Shown piece by piece: positions 28,309 to 36,877 of a DNA stretch of 64,000 bases (the first letter of the stretch is position 1; each line of letters starts with the position of its first letter). The notes below the pieces were generated by a model. That model made no database searches. It had not been told where the DNA came from and saw only the letters and a program-made list of their open reading frames with translations. A program made the position numbers and the translations under genes. Origin of the DNA: Psychrobacter immobilis. GTDB lineage: Bacteria > Pseudomonadota > Gammaproteobacteria > Pseudomonadales > Moraxellaceae. The stretch lies in NCBI RefSeq assembly GCF_904846065.1, contig NZ_CAJGZV010000001.1, positions 1,240,001 through 1,304,000 on the forward strand, given 5' to 3'.

Positions 28309-28336
28309 ATTATAGCAGCCTATTTTTATCCGTCAA
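28309..28336 (-). promoter_or_regulatory. Promoter of tRNA-Leu
   Basis: On the minus strand TTGACG (28336-28331), a 16-base spacer and TATAAT (28314-28309), about 70 bases upstream of the tRNA. The -10 box lies in the loop of the inverted repeat AGGCTGC / GCAGCCT (28300-28321). Confidence 0.75.
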
Positions 28337-28377
28337 GAATTATTTGATATAATTTTCAATTAAATCAAAAAAATGGT

Positions 28378-29151
28378 TTAGCCTACAAAAGCACGTTCAA
28401 CGGCATAATCTGCTTGGACACCCATGCGTGGTGAAACGGTCAAACCAAAATCGTCCAAAATCGCTGAAACTTCAGCATTAAATGGCATGCTACCGCAGAT
28501 CATGACACGGTCGTCTTCTTTATTTATCGGTGGTAAGCCAATGTCTTCAAAGAGCTTTCCTGAGGTCATTAAGTCAGTCACGCGACCTTGATTTTTGAAA
28601 TCCTCACGAGTCACTGTTGGGTAGTAGATGAATTTTTCACGGTACCATTCACCAAAGATCTCGTCGTTAGGTAACTCGTTTTCAAACATATCACGATACG
28701 CCAAATCATCGACATGGCGCACACCATGTACTAAGATGATTTTTTCAAAGCGTTCATAGACTTCAGGATCACGTGCCAACGATAAAAATGGTGCCAGTCC
28801 AGTGCCTGTAGAGAGCATATAAAGGTTTTTGCCAGGCAGTAAATCATCTAGTACCAAAGTGCCCGTTGGTTTTTTGCTCACCAACAGCTCGTCACCAACT
28901 TTAATATGCTGCAAGCGCGAGGTTAATGGACCATCTTGAACCTTGATAGAAAAGAATTCTAAGTGATCTTCGTAGTTCGGGCTAGCAATCGAATAAGCAC
29001 GCAATAGCGGTCTGCCATCGACAACGATTCCGATCATCGCAAATTCGCCATTACGAAAGCGCAGGCCATCGTCGCGAGTTGTCTTGATGCTAAATAGAGC
29101 GTCATTCCAGTGATGAACCTCTGTGACCGTTTCGGTGCGAAGTTTTGACAT
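28378..29151 (-). CDS. fpr: Ferredoxin--NADP+ reductase
   Basis: FAD enzyme moving electrons between NADPH and ferredoxin or flavodoxin, often for oxidative-stress defence and Fe-S repair. 257 residues, the bacterial size. The FAD-binding motif is RAYSIAS (51-57), the NADP-binding segment STGTGLAPF (114-122), and the C-terminus ends AFVG, typical of this bacterial FprA-like subclass. GAGG lies six bases before the ATG. It is a single-gene unit. Confidence 0.95.
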   Translation of the reverse strand: MSKLRTETVTEVHHWNDALFSIKTTRDDGLRFRNGEFAMIGIVVDGRPLLRAYSIASPNYEDHLEFFSIKVQDGPLTSRLQHIKVGDELLVSKKPTGTLVLDDLLPGKNLYMLSTGTGLAPFLSLARDPEVYERFEKIILVHGVRHVDDLAYRDMFENELPNDEIFGEWYREKFIYYPTVTREDFKNQGRVTDLMTSGKLFEDIGLPPINKEDDRVMICGSMPFNAEVSAILDDFGLTVSPRMGVQADYAVERAFVG

Positions 29152-29657
29152 AAAGTCCTCGTTAATAAGTTGCTATCGGTTTTATTAAGTTTAAATGAGT
29201 GTTAAATTAAAATTTTCAATGAAAAAGGGTATAGAAGGGTAGTAAATTTTCAATCACTATTGGAACAGTCAATCGTTTAAAACCTCTGTCACGCAAAATA
29301 AGTAGCATAGCCGATGTTTTAATCAATGTTGTGGGGCAATATTCTAACATCTTATTAAGCATTTAAAATCAGGAGAGGGACTGATAAAGTCTAAGGATAG
29401 ATATGATTTAATCTGTCTCCTGTCAAACCACGACAATGGCTGTTGCTGTAGATGGCTTATAAGGTTTGAAAAATAAAGGCTCTCATCGAATTTATGGCTC
29501 ATAATACCAAAATTTAAAATAAAAATCCGTCTAGCAGCGGCGATGCGGCATGATAAAATGGAATATCGTTAGTGAGTAATTTTGTATCACTGGATAATAT
29601 GCGCTAAACGTTCTCATAAAAGCAGATGCTTACTATTGAACGGCTTTTTGGAGAAAC
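29152..29657. other. Intergenic region between fpr and trmO
   Basis: 506 bases between divergent genes. It holds the fpr ribosome-binding site and, at its right end, the trmO one (GGAG at 29650-29653). No ORF, repeat or terminator is convincing; promoters of both genes must lie here. Confidence 0.5.
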
Positions 29658-30563
29658 ATGATGTCCGATGATAATATCTCTTTGGCGGGTTACCACCATG
29701 CGCCAATGATTGGCTACCATCGTGCGCCGCTATCACAGAAATTTGGTGCGCCACGCCAGCCGAATTTGGTTGCGCTCACCAGTATCATTGAGATGATAGC
29801 GCCTTATGACTCGCCAGCAGCATTTGCCGGTTTAGACGCGTTCAGCCATATCTGGATCAGTTGGCAGTTTCATCATAACTATACCAATAAAGACACTCAT
29901 ATTGGCAAAGGCGGCACTGGCTTTCGTGCGCAAGTCCGCCCACCAAGGCTCGGTGGCAATCAAAAAATAGGGGTATTCGCCAGTCGCAGTATGTATCGAC
30001 CCTCAGCGCTTGGGTTATCTGTCGTTAAGCTTGAAAGTATCGAGGTTGTAGAAGGGCGCGTGTTACTTATTATTAGCGGTGCAGATATGATAGATGGTAC
30101 GCCGATTATCGATATTAAGCCCTATGTCGCTTATAGCGATGCGCTCAGTAATGCAAAAAGCGGGTTTGCGCCAACTGCGCCAGACTTATTAGAGATAATT
30201 ATTACGGAGTCTGCTTACGAGCAATTTATGACGTTGGTTGACGCTGGACGATGCGATAAAAATGACAATGACAATGACAATGACAATGACAATGGGACTG
30301 AGACTGAAAATAAAAATAATGAGAAAGCTATTCATGCAAAAAATAATAGTGTAGAGACGCTTATTCAACAAACGCAAGAGCAATTGCTTATTGCCGATAT
30401 CGAGATTATTAAAGCATTAATTGCGCAAGACCCGCGTCCAGCTTATCGTCGCGCGGAGATCAATACGCCGTTTGTCATGCGTTATAAGTCTGTCGATGTG
30501 AGCTTCCAGTTGATAGAATCAGGGCAATTGCAGATAACGGCTGTTGTCAAAGTGAGCTTGTAA
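29658..30563 (+). CDS. trmO: tRNA (N6-threonylcarbamoyladenosine(37)-N6)-methyltransferase TrmO
   Basis: SAM-dependent enzyme that methylates t6A37 in tRNA-Thr (TsaA/YaeB family). 301 residues, longer than the usual 235. The N-terminal domain holds HRAPLSQKFGAPRQPNL and the hallmark GVFASRSMYRPSALGLS. The extra length is a low-complexity insert near residues 196-215 encoded by a hexanucleotide repeat (Asp-Asn pairs, 30261-30294) plus an Asn/Glu-rich stretch, between the N-terminal domain and the conserved C-terminal segment with DPRPAYRR. Two ATGs (29658, 29661) follow GGAG; the second is better spaced. Confidence 0.92.
   Translation: MMSDDNISLAGYHHAPMIGYHRAPLSQKFGAPRQPNLVALTSIIEMIAPYDSPAAFAGLDAFSHIWISWQFHHNYTNKDTHIGKGGTGFRAQVRPPRLGGNQKIGVFASRSMYRPSALGLSVVKLESIEVVEGRVLLIISGADMIDGTPIIDIKPYVAYSDALSNAKSGFAPTAPDLLEIIITESAYEQFMTLVDAGRCDKNDNDNDNDNDNGTETENKNNEKAIHAKNNSVETLIQQTQEQLLIADIEIIKALIAQDPRPAYRRAEINTPFVMRYKSVDVSFQLIESGQLQITAVVKVSL
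30261..30294 (+). repeat. Hexanucleotide tandem repeat inside trmO
   Basis: Five exact AATGAC units plus a partial one, encoding alternating Asn and Asp. The unit is a multiple of three, so copy changes keep the frame. They alter only the length of a loop. Confidence 0.9.
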
Positions 30564-30600
30564 TGCCCAGTGACGCCATTACTGCCGCATGAATTATCCA

Positions 30601-30645
30601 TAAATCACTCCTCAATAAATCACTCCTCAATAAATAACGCATCAA
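30601..30645. repeat. Three 15-bp tandem repeats upstream of gspE
   Basis: TAAATCACTCCTCAA twice exactly, then the diverged TAAATAACGCATCAA, ending 18 bases before the gspE start. Role unknown. Confidence 0.8.
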
Positions 30646-30663
30646 TAATAAAAGAAGAAAAAT

Positions 30664-32451
30664 ATGTCTGCTCAGGAATATTCAATCGTGATTGATTTAC
30701 GTTGGTGCTTAGATGAACTATTGGCAGATAAAGTGATTGATCAGCGTGGCTACAATTTAGTGATGACGAGCCGCCGTGATAAAGCGCAGCATCCACTCCT
30801 GACCATCAGTGAATTTGGTCTGCCAAACGGTCATGCACTGGATAAAAATGTTGAGCATAAATTGACTTTGGTATGGTTGAATCAATGGTTGGCGGCCAAA
30901 GCAGGCATGGCACTTGTCCGTATTGACCCGTTAAAAGTCGATGTCCCAGCCGTCACTCAGTTGATGTCCTTTGAATATGCCCGCTCACAGCATATTTTGC
31001 CCATTGAAGTGACGAATGATGAAGTCGTCATCGGTACAGACCAGCCGTTTTGTACTGAGTGGCAGACAAGTATCGAAAAATTAATCAAGTCTAAAAGCTA
31101 TCGTACGGTTTATATCAATCCTGAGCAAATCAATCGCTACCGTCAAGAGTTTTACCAAGTCACCCAAGCGATTGCAGGAGCAAATAGTGTCCATAAGCGG
31201 GCGGCGGCTGATGTCACCAATGTTGAGGCATTATTGCAACTGGGCGACAATACCAACCCTGATGCCAACGATCAACATATTGTCAGAGTCGTTGACTGGC
31301 TGTTGCAATATGCTTTTGAGCAGCGAGCCAGTGATATCCATTTAGAGCCTCGCCGTGAGACGGGTAAAGTCCGTTTCCGTATCGATGGTGTGCTACATAC
31401 TGTCTACGAGATGCCTTTGGCAATCATTGTCGCGGTGACGGCACGGATTAAAATATTAGGACGACTGAATGTGGCAGAAAAACGCAAACCACAAGATGGC
31501 AGGTTGAAAACCCGTACGCCAAAGGGTCTGGAAACTGAGCTGCGCTTATCGACGATGCCGACAGCCTTTGGCGAAAAGCTGGTGATGCGGGTATTTGATC
31601 CTGAAGTGCTGGTGCGCTCGTTTGCTCAGCTTGGTTTGTCAGGTAAGCAGCTCGATACTTGGCATGAGCTGACCGCGCATCCAAATGGCATTATCTTGGT
31701 TACGGGTCCGACTGGCTCAGGTAAGACTACGACGTTGTACAGTACGCTTAAGGAGCTCGCCACCGAGCAAGTTAACGTTTGTACGATTGAAGATCCCATC
31801 GAGATGATTGAACCAGCTTTTAACCAAATGCAGGTCAATCCAGGCGTTGATTTGCATTTTGCAGATGGTATTCGCTCTTTGATGCGTCAAGACCCAGATA
31901 TCATTATGGTCGGTGAGATTCGCGATGCCGAAACCGCCAATATGGCAGTACAAGCATCGCTCACTGGACATTTGGTACTCTCGACGTTGCATACCAATGA
32001 TGCACCAAGCTCACTTACTCGCTTGCATGATTTGGGCATTCAGCCGTTTTTGACCTCAGCAACGATATTAGGCGTCATGGCGCAGCGTTTGCTACGCACG
32101 TTATGTCCGCATTGCAAAAAAGCCCTAGACGTAATTCCAGACAGTGAAATTGCTGTGCAGTGGCAGGAACTGGTTCAGCCTTGGCGTGCGCCCGCTCCAG
32201 CGCAAATTTATACGGCGCAAGGCTGCGAGCATTGTCGCCATACGGGCTATCAAGGTCGCGTTGGTCTGTACGAGATCATGCCGTTGTCAAATGAGCTAAA
32301 AAAACTGGTCGCCGCCGATGCCAATTTAGATGTGCTTAAGCAGCAAGCGTATCGCGAAGGTGTGCAGCCGCTGCGATTATCGGGCGCAAAGCGTATTAGT
32401 GAAGGGGTGACGACCATAGAAGAAGTAATGCGAGTGGTGCCGCTTCATTAA
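30664..32451 (+). CDS. gspE: Type II secretion ATPase GspE
   Basis: Cytoplasmic hexameric ATPase that drives pseudopilus assembly in type II secretion. 595 residues. An N-terminal regulatory domain (to about 190), then a RecA-like core: Walker A GPTGSGKTT (347-355), Asp/His boxes, Walker B-like VGEIRD (415-420), and a tetracysteine zinc site CPHC (481-484) / CEHC (521-524) typical of GspE/PilB proteins. gspH-I-J-K lie 2.2 kb downstream on the same strand, which favours GspE over PilB. The ribosome-binding site is weak (AAGAAG). Confidence 0.88.
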   Translation: MSAQEYSIVIDLRWCLDELLADKVIDQRGYNLVMTSRRDKAQHPLLTISEFGLPNGHALDKNVEHKLTLVWLNQWLAAKAGMALVRIDPLKVDVPAVTQLMSFEYARSQHILPIEVTNDEVVIGTDQPFCTEWQTSIEKLIKSKSYRTVYINPEQINRYRQEFYQVTQAIAGANSVHKRAAADVTNVEALLQLGDNTNPDANDQHIVRVVDWLLQYAFEQRASDIHLEPRRETGKVRFRIDGVLHTVYEMPLAIIVAVTARIKILGRLNVAEKRKPQDGRLKTRTPKGLETELRLSTMPTAFGEKLVMRVFDPEVLVRSFAQLGLSGKQLDTWHELTAHPNGIILVTGPTGSGKTTTLYSTLKELATEQVNVCTIEDPIEMIEPAFNQMQVNPGVDLHFADGIRSLMRQDPDIIMVGEIRDAETANMAVQASLTGHLVLSTLHTNDAPSSLTRLHDLGIQPFLTSATILGVMAQRLLRTLCPHCKKALDVIPDSEIAVQWQELVQPWRAPAPAQIYTAQGCEHCRHTGYQGRVGLYEIMPLSNELKKLVAADANLDVLKQQAYREGVQPLRLSGAKRISEGVTTIEEVMRVVPLH

Positions 32452-32556
32452 TTTTAGGCATTTATGACCCAGCCTTCAAGATGGTCACATTTGCGCTACT
32501 TGAAAACAGCTGCCTTTGGGGCAATCAATAGGGTTAGCTGTTTAAAGACTTATTAC

Positions 32557-32730
32557 TAAAGTGTGTCCTCACTCTGAACGGAAACAACTAAATGGGTTAA
32601 AAATGGCTAAATTTTGCCAAGCTGCGTCAAATAGCGGGTCAATATCCTGATATTATCTGTATTATTTTCATTATTTTACCTACCGTTTATCGCATTTTTA
32701 TCGCTATTTTCAAAATGAGGATACGCCCTA
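32557..32730. mobile_element. MITE-like element, copy B (174 bp)
   Basis: Diverged relative of 15561-15725. Ends are TAAAGTGTGTCCTCA (32557-32571) and TGAGGATACGCCCTA (32716-32730), the left end with three changes from copy A. It shares the internal block TTAAAAATGGCTAAATTTTG. It lies between gspE and tatD, is non-coding, and has no transposase. Confidence 0.8.
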
Positions 32731-32769
32731 ATATTTTTTATTCATTTATGTTTATTAACGAGATTACTT

Positions 32770-33558
32770 ATGTTTACTGATAGCCATTGCCATCTTAATC
32801 GCTTAGATTTAACCAAGTATGATGGTAAATTGTCTGGCGCGATTGACGCGATGAAAGCTGCCAATGTCACTCGGGCAATGGCGATTATGTGTGATTTTGC
32901 CGAATATGATGAGATTGCTCATATTGTCAGCACCTATAGCGATGAGGCGCTAAGTCTTGGCATGAGCGTCGGTATTCATCCTTGTGAAGATATCAGTGTC
33001 TTGCAATCAGCGACAGTTGAGCGTTTGATCGAAACGGCTGATGCCGACCATGTATGGGCGATTGGGGAGACAGGATTAGATTATTACTGGTCAACGGAAA
33101 ATAAAAAAGAGCAGCAAGCCAGTCTTGCTCGCCATATTCATGCCAGTCAAAGCCTGAAGAAACCACTCGTCATTCATATGCGTGATGCCAAAGAGGATAC
33201 GATTGATATCCTAAAATCAGAAGGCGCTGAACACGGTATTATTCATTGCTTTACCGAAGATTGGGAGACGGCCAAACGTGCACTTGACTTAGGGTTTTAT
33301 ATTTCATTTTCGGGCATTGTTAGCTTTAAGAGTGCTCAAATGATTCAAGATGCAGCAAAAAACATGCCTAGAGACAGACTGCTTATCGAAACTGACAGTC
33401 CTTATCTAGCACCGGTGCCCAAGCGTGGTAGACCGAATGAGCCTGCCTACGTACCGTATGTCGCCAGTTGTCTGGCAGAGATGTATGGCTGTAGTAGCGA
33501 TGATGTTGGGGCATTAACTGCAAAAAACTTTGAGAATTTACTGGCACAGTATCACTAA
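32770..33558 (+). CDS. TatD family hydrolase
   Basis: Metal-dependent DNase/exonuclease of the TatD family (TIM-barrel amidohydrolase superfamily). 262 residues. Metal-binding motifs include TDSHCHL at the N-terminus, GETGLDYYW, IHMRDA, and ETDSPYLAPVPKRGRPNEP near the end. Possible roles are DNA repair or tRNA processing. A GAG-type ribosome-binding site lies nearby. It sits between gspE and the TetR gene; co-transcription with gspE would need read-through of the MITE. Confidence 0.92.
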   Translation: MFTDSHCHLNRLDLTKYDGKLSGAIDAMKAANVTRAMAIMCDFAEYDEIAHIVSTYSDEALSLGMSVGIHPCEDISVLQSATVERLIETADADHVWAIGETGLDYYWSTENKKEQQASLARHIHASQSLKKPLVIHMRDAKEDTIDILKSEGAEHGIIHCFTEDWETAKRALDLGFYISFSGIVSFKSAQMIQDAAKNMPRDRLLIETDSPYLAPVPKRGRPNEPAYVPYVASCLAEMYGCSSDDVGALTAKNFENLLAQYH

Positions 33559-33791
33559 AATGGTTATGCTATGACCACTCAGTCATTTATGATACAGTCC
33601 TGTTGCTTTACGTTATTTGTACTTATAATGTGGAGCGTAAGCCTATGATTATCAATGACTATTTAGCAAACATAAGCATATCTCCTTTGGTGGTTTTCGA
33701 GCAGACTTTGTATGACGTTATACGCTTGTCGCCGATGCATTCATCCACACGATGGTCATATGCTTAATCTTGTCAGGTTTTAGGAGAGATT

Positions 33792-34475
33792 ATGAGTCGT
33801 CAGCATCAGTTCAAGGCACGAGAAGAAAATATCTTAGCGATGGCAGAGCAATTGCTACTTGAGTCAGGCGATGGTGATATTACTTTAGACAGTTTGGCAG
33901 ACCAGCTTGATCTGGCTAAAGGTACACTGTATAAGCATTTCTCCAGTAAAGATGAACTCTATTTGCGTATTATTATCCGCTATGAAGAACAACTGTTTGA
34001 GATTAATCGTATTGATGATTGTCCATCAGCAGGCGTTGCTCGTATGATCTTTCAGCAGTTATTTAATCCACAAAAAGCTATGTTGCTCAATCAAATCGAA
34101 GAGCGTTTGGCTGCATCAGTGACGGGTCTTAATCGTTTATTTGGTGAGCTATATGATATTCGCCGTCAGCGTATGAAACGCTTGATTGACATTATCAGTG
34201 CGTATTTACAAGAGCAGCACAGTAGTTTGAGCACGCGCGACTATTTGTCCTCGATTTGGGCGATGGGTCAGGGCGGTGCTGGACTATTAAATTCAAGCTT
34301 TTACCAGCGGTATTTGGGTCGCCGTGATACCCTACGTTATGCCTTCGTTCAGCAAATGCTTGAGTTGCCGAGTCATTATCCTGCGGCTGACGATGAGGTG
34401 ATGGATGAAGATATGCAGGAGTTGGTCGAGCAAATCGATACTGAGTCAGAAGAGCACCGTAATACCAGTTATTAA
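33792..34475 (+). CDS. TetR family transcriptional regulator
   Basis: 227 residues. N-terminal HTH (ITLDSLADQLDLAKGTLYKHFSSKDELYL, about 30-60) typical of TetR, then a helical effector domain; acidic C-terminal tail (DEVMDEDMQELVEQIDTESE). AGGAG lies six bases before the ATG. It sits immediately upstream of the gsp pseudopilin genes, so it may regulate them, but target and ligand are unknown. Confidence 0.88.
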   Translation: MSRQHQFKAREENILAMAEQLLLESGDGDITLDSLADQLDLAKGTLYKHFSSKDELYLRIIIRYEEQLFEINRIDDCPSAGVARMIFQQLFNPQKAMLLNQIEERLAASVTGLNRLFGELYDIRRQRMKRLIDIISAYLQEQHSSLSTRDYLSSIWAMGQGGAGLLNSSFYQRYLGRRDTLRYAFVQQMLELPSHYPAADDEVMDEDMQELVEQIDTESEEHRNTSY

Positions 34476-34649
34476 TATCTTTGTTTAACTTATGGTCTTT
34501 TAACCCAATTTTTTAAATTCGTGTTGCTATATTCGTTATCGCAGCACGGTGTATCCATGCTAAAAATGGATACATGGTTATCAGCTTTACCGCCCAATCA
34601 TAGTTTTATTCTTTATACCACAACCTACTTATAGGTTCATAGGTGCAAT

Positions 34650-35477
34650 ATGCCGGTCACTGCCAAGACTCCGTCCAGCTCAGCGGTCACTTGCTATTCA
34701 TACTTAAGTCATCAATATTTGCAGTATAAAAACACGGATAGATATCTCTTACCTCTTGTTTATCAGCATAAATCCTTTCCATTACAAAACGCTTACGTTT
34801 CCCCTTATAAATCCTCAAACCTTGCTCAGGCACAGCAGGGCTTTACCCTTGTCGAAATTGTAGTGGTGGTCGTTATTCTATCTATCTTTGCTGGCATGAT
34901 GAGCTTGTCGGTGGGCAGTAGTGAATCGCGTAAAAACCGTGCGTTTTATGAGCATTTAACGGATTCGCTGAGCTATGTAAGGTTGTTGTCTGCTGAGCGT
35001 ATGCAGCCGATGGGTTTAAGCTTGCAAGCAGATAAACAAGGTCAAGTAGCTCCTGTGATTGTTACTTTATCAAATCCTTATATTGCCTATCAGACCAATG
35101 ATACCCCGTCAAATAGCATGGACAGCACGCCTAAAAATTCGATGGAATTGTCTGCTGACCTGACAAATATGTCGGGGGCGATGAGAAAGCAACAGCCAGT
35201 ACCTAGCTGGGAGATTGAGCCAGAAGTCAGTTTGCCAGAGTTACCTGCTGGGGTTAGTTTAAGGGTGCAAAGCTTGGAGGCTGGCAATCTATCAATGCCT
35301 GAACAGGGACAAACATTGCAGCCTTGGTTTGCCAATCAAGCAGTCCCACAAATATTATGGTTTGGTACAGGGCAAGCAACGCCTGTCACCATTGAGGTGC
35401 TGCACAATTCGCGTCTGGTGGGCGAGGTCATTACCATTATGCCTGATGGTAGTATGACGATCGGACAAGGACTGTAG
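34650..35477 (+). CDS. gspH: GspH-type minor pseudopilin
   Basis: Pseudopilin of type II secretion. 275 residues. The prepilin peptidase site is G64/F65 followed by FTLVEIVVVVVILSIFAGM, with the conserved Glu at +5. The leader is therefore 64 residues, far longer than usual (5-25), and begins MPVTAK. AGGTG lies four bases before this ATG and I see no later good start in the frame. The soluble part is beta-rich. It starts the gspH-I-J-K operon. Confidence 0.8.
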   Translation: MPVTAKTPSSSAVTCYSYLSHQYLQYKNTDRYLLPLVYQHKSFPLQNAYVSPYKSSNLAQAQQGFTLVEIVVVVVILSIFAGMMSLSVGSSESRKNRAFYEHLTDSLSYVRLLSAERMQPMGLSLQADKQGQVAPVIVTLSNPYIAYQTNDTPSNSMDSTPKNSMELSADLTNMSGAMRKQQPVPSWEIEPEVSLPELPAGVSLRVQSLEAGNLSMPEQGQTLQPWFANQAVPQILWFGTGQATPVTIEVLHNSRLVGEVITIMPDGSMTIGQGL

Positions 35478-35480
35478 CTG

Positions 35481-35975
35481 ATGATAGATAAGGATGGCAT
35501 TCTATCTGCTGATATAAACAAAAAGCCAATGCTATCAAAGCATGAAAGCGGCTTTACTCTGATTGAGGTAATGGTGGCGTTAGCGATTTTAGCGGTTGTT
35601 GCTGTGGCTGCTAGCCGTGCCAGTAGTGCCTATCTCAGCTCAGTGGATGTCTTACGCACACGTACACTCGCACATTTTATTGCACAGAATGCAGCCGCTG
35701 ATTTGCGTATTCAAGAGACATGGCTGACGGCCAATCGCACACAAACAATCAATGCTCAAGGGCGTGATTGGCAAGTAGTGATGACGGTCAGTGATGCCAT
35801 TACGCCTGCTTTAAAAGAGGTGAATATCGCTGTCGCACCTATTATAGATGGACAGACGCGCACCGCCGTGACTGATATCAACGTAATATTGAGCAATGCG
35901 GAGCAAGACATTGGTAGTTTGGACTTAAGCAGTTTGGGCGCTGATATTGCAGGGCAGTCTGGAGGCAATCCGTGA
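35481..35975 (+). CDS. gspI: GspI-type minor pseudopilin
   Basis: 164 residues. Leader of 24 residues ending SKHESG, then FTLIEVMVALAILAVVAVAA with Glu at +5. AAGGA lies nine bases upstream, inside the end of gspH. It overlaps the start of gspJ by four bases (GTGA). GspI forms the pseudopilus tip with GspJ and GspK. Confidence 0.88.
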   Translation: MIDKDGILSADINKKPMLSKHESGFTLIEVMVALAILAVVAVAASRASSAYLSSVDVLRTRTLAHFIAQNAAADLRIQETWLTANRTQTINAQGRDWQVVMTVSDAITPALKEVNIAVAPIIDGQTRTAVTDINVILSNAEQDIGSLDLSSLGADIAGQSGGNP

Positions 35976-36838
35976 GGTCGCAGCGTGGATTTACGCTACT
36001 TGAATTGATGGTTGCCATGGCAATATTTGCGATGCTGGCGGTGGCTGGCTGGCAGGTGTTTGATAGCGTCAACCGCGCCCGAGAACGTGCACAATTTCAT
36101 GCTGATAACTTAGCTGTTTTGCAATATGCTTATTTGCAGCTACAGCAAGACATGGGTCAAATTATCCCTTATCAAATACCAAATACTCAAAATAACAGTG
36201 TGACAAATAACAGTACAAATGCCAGTGATAGCACAAATAATAGCGCCCAAGCCAATGAAACAGTGCCTGAGCCTTTCATGAGCTTGGATGGTGAGCATGT
36301 CAGCTTTGTTCGTTTTGCCGACCCCGATCCACGTTATCAAAGTAGCATGAGTGTCCAACATATCGAATACATTTTTGCCGATGAGCGTTTAATTCGCCGC
36401 CAATATACCAGCATCGATGGTGGGCGCGATAGCATCAGCCTAGACAGTGTATTGCTAGAAGGCGTCACCGCAGGGCGTTGGCAAGCATATTTACCTGAAC
36501 TGAGCACCAAATTTCCTAATGCAGACAGCAGTAATAACGGCAATAGCAGTACAAATACAACCTCTGGGCAAACAGCCAATGCCGTAAGCGCCAAGCCAGC
36601 AGTGGTTTTATTGCCCAAAGGCATTGCTGTCAATTTTACTTATCAGGATATGCCCATCACTTGGCAGTGGGCGCTTGCTCCCCAACCAATACCAATTAAC
36701 AATACCAACAAAAGCAATAACAATGCTGCTAATAATGGCAATGGTAGCAATAACGATAGTAGTGATAAGACTAATAATGACAATCCGAATAGCAATGTAA
36801 ATAACAATGTAAATAACAATGCAGGAAGTAATATTTAA
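35972..36838 (+). CDS. gspJ: GspJ-type minor pseudopilin with Asn-rich tail
   Basis: 288 residues. Leader MRSQRG, then FTLLELMVAMAIFAMLAVAG. It starts with GTG at 35972, overlapping the gspI stop; GGAGG lies six bases upstream, confirming it. Two low-complexity Asn/Ser/Thr segments (about 68-85, 189-205) and a long Asn-rich tail from about 240 are unusual and may be flexible spacers. Together with GspI and GspK it forms the tip complex. Confidence 0.85.
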   Translation: MRSQRGFTLLELMVAMAIFAMLAVAGWQVFDSVNRARERAQFHADNLAVLQYAYLQLQQDMGQIIPYQIPNTQNNSVTNNSTNASDSTNNSAQANETVPEPFMSLDGEHVSFVRFADPDPRYQSSMSVQHIEYIFADERLIRRQYTSIDGGRDSISLDSVLLEGVTAGRWQAYLPELSTKFPNADSSNNGNSSTNTTSGQTANAVSAKPAVVLLPKGIAVNFTYQDMPITWQWALAPQPIPINNTNKSNNNAANNGNGSNNDSSDKTNNDNPNSNVNNNVNNNAGSNI

Positions 36839-36877
36839 AATGTACCACTGGGTCAATAATAAAGGCGGCTTAAGTCA

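Noticed and set aside
33645..33767. 40-codon ORF upstream of the TetR gene (MIINDYLANI...)
   Set aside because: GGAG lies upstream but at poor spacing, there is no recognisable domain, and such short frames are expected by chance.
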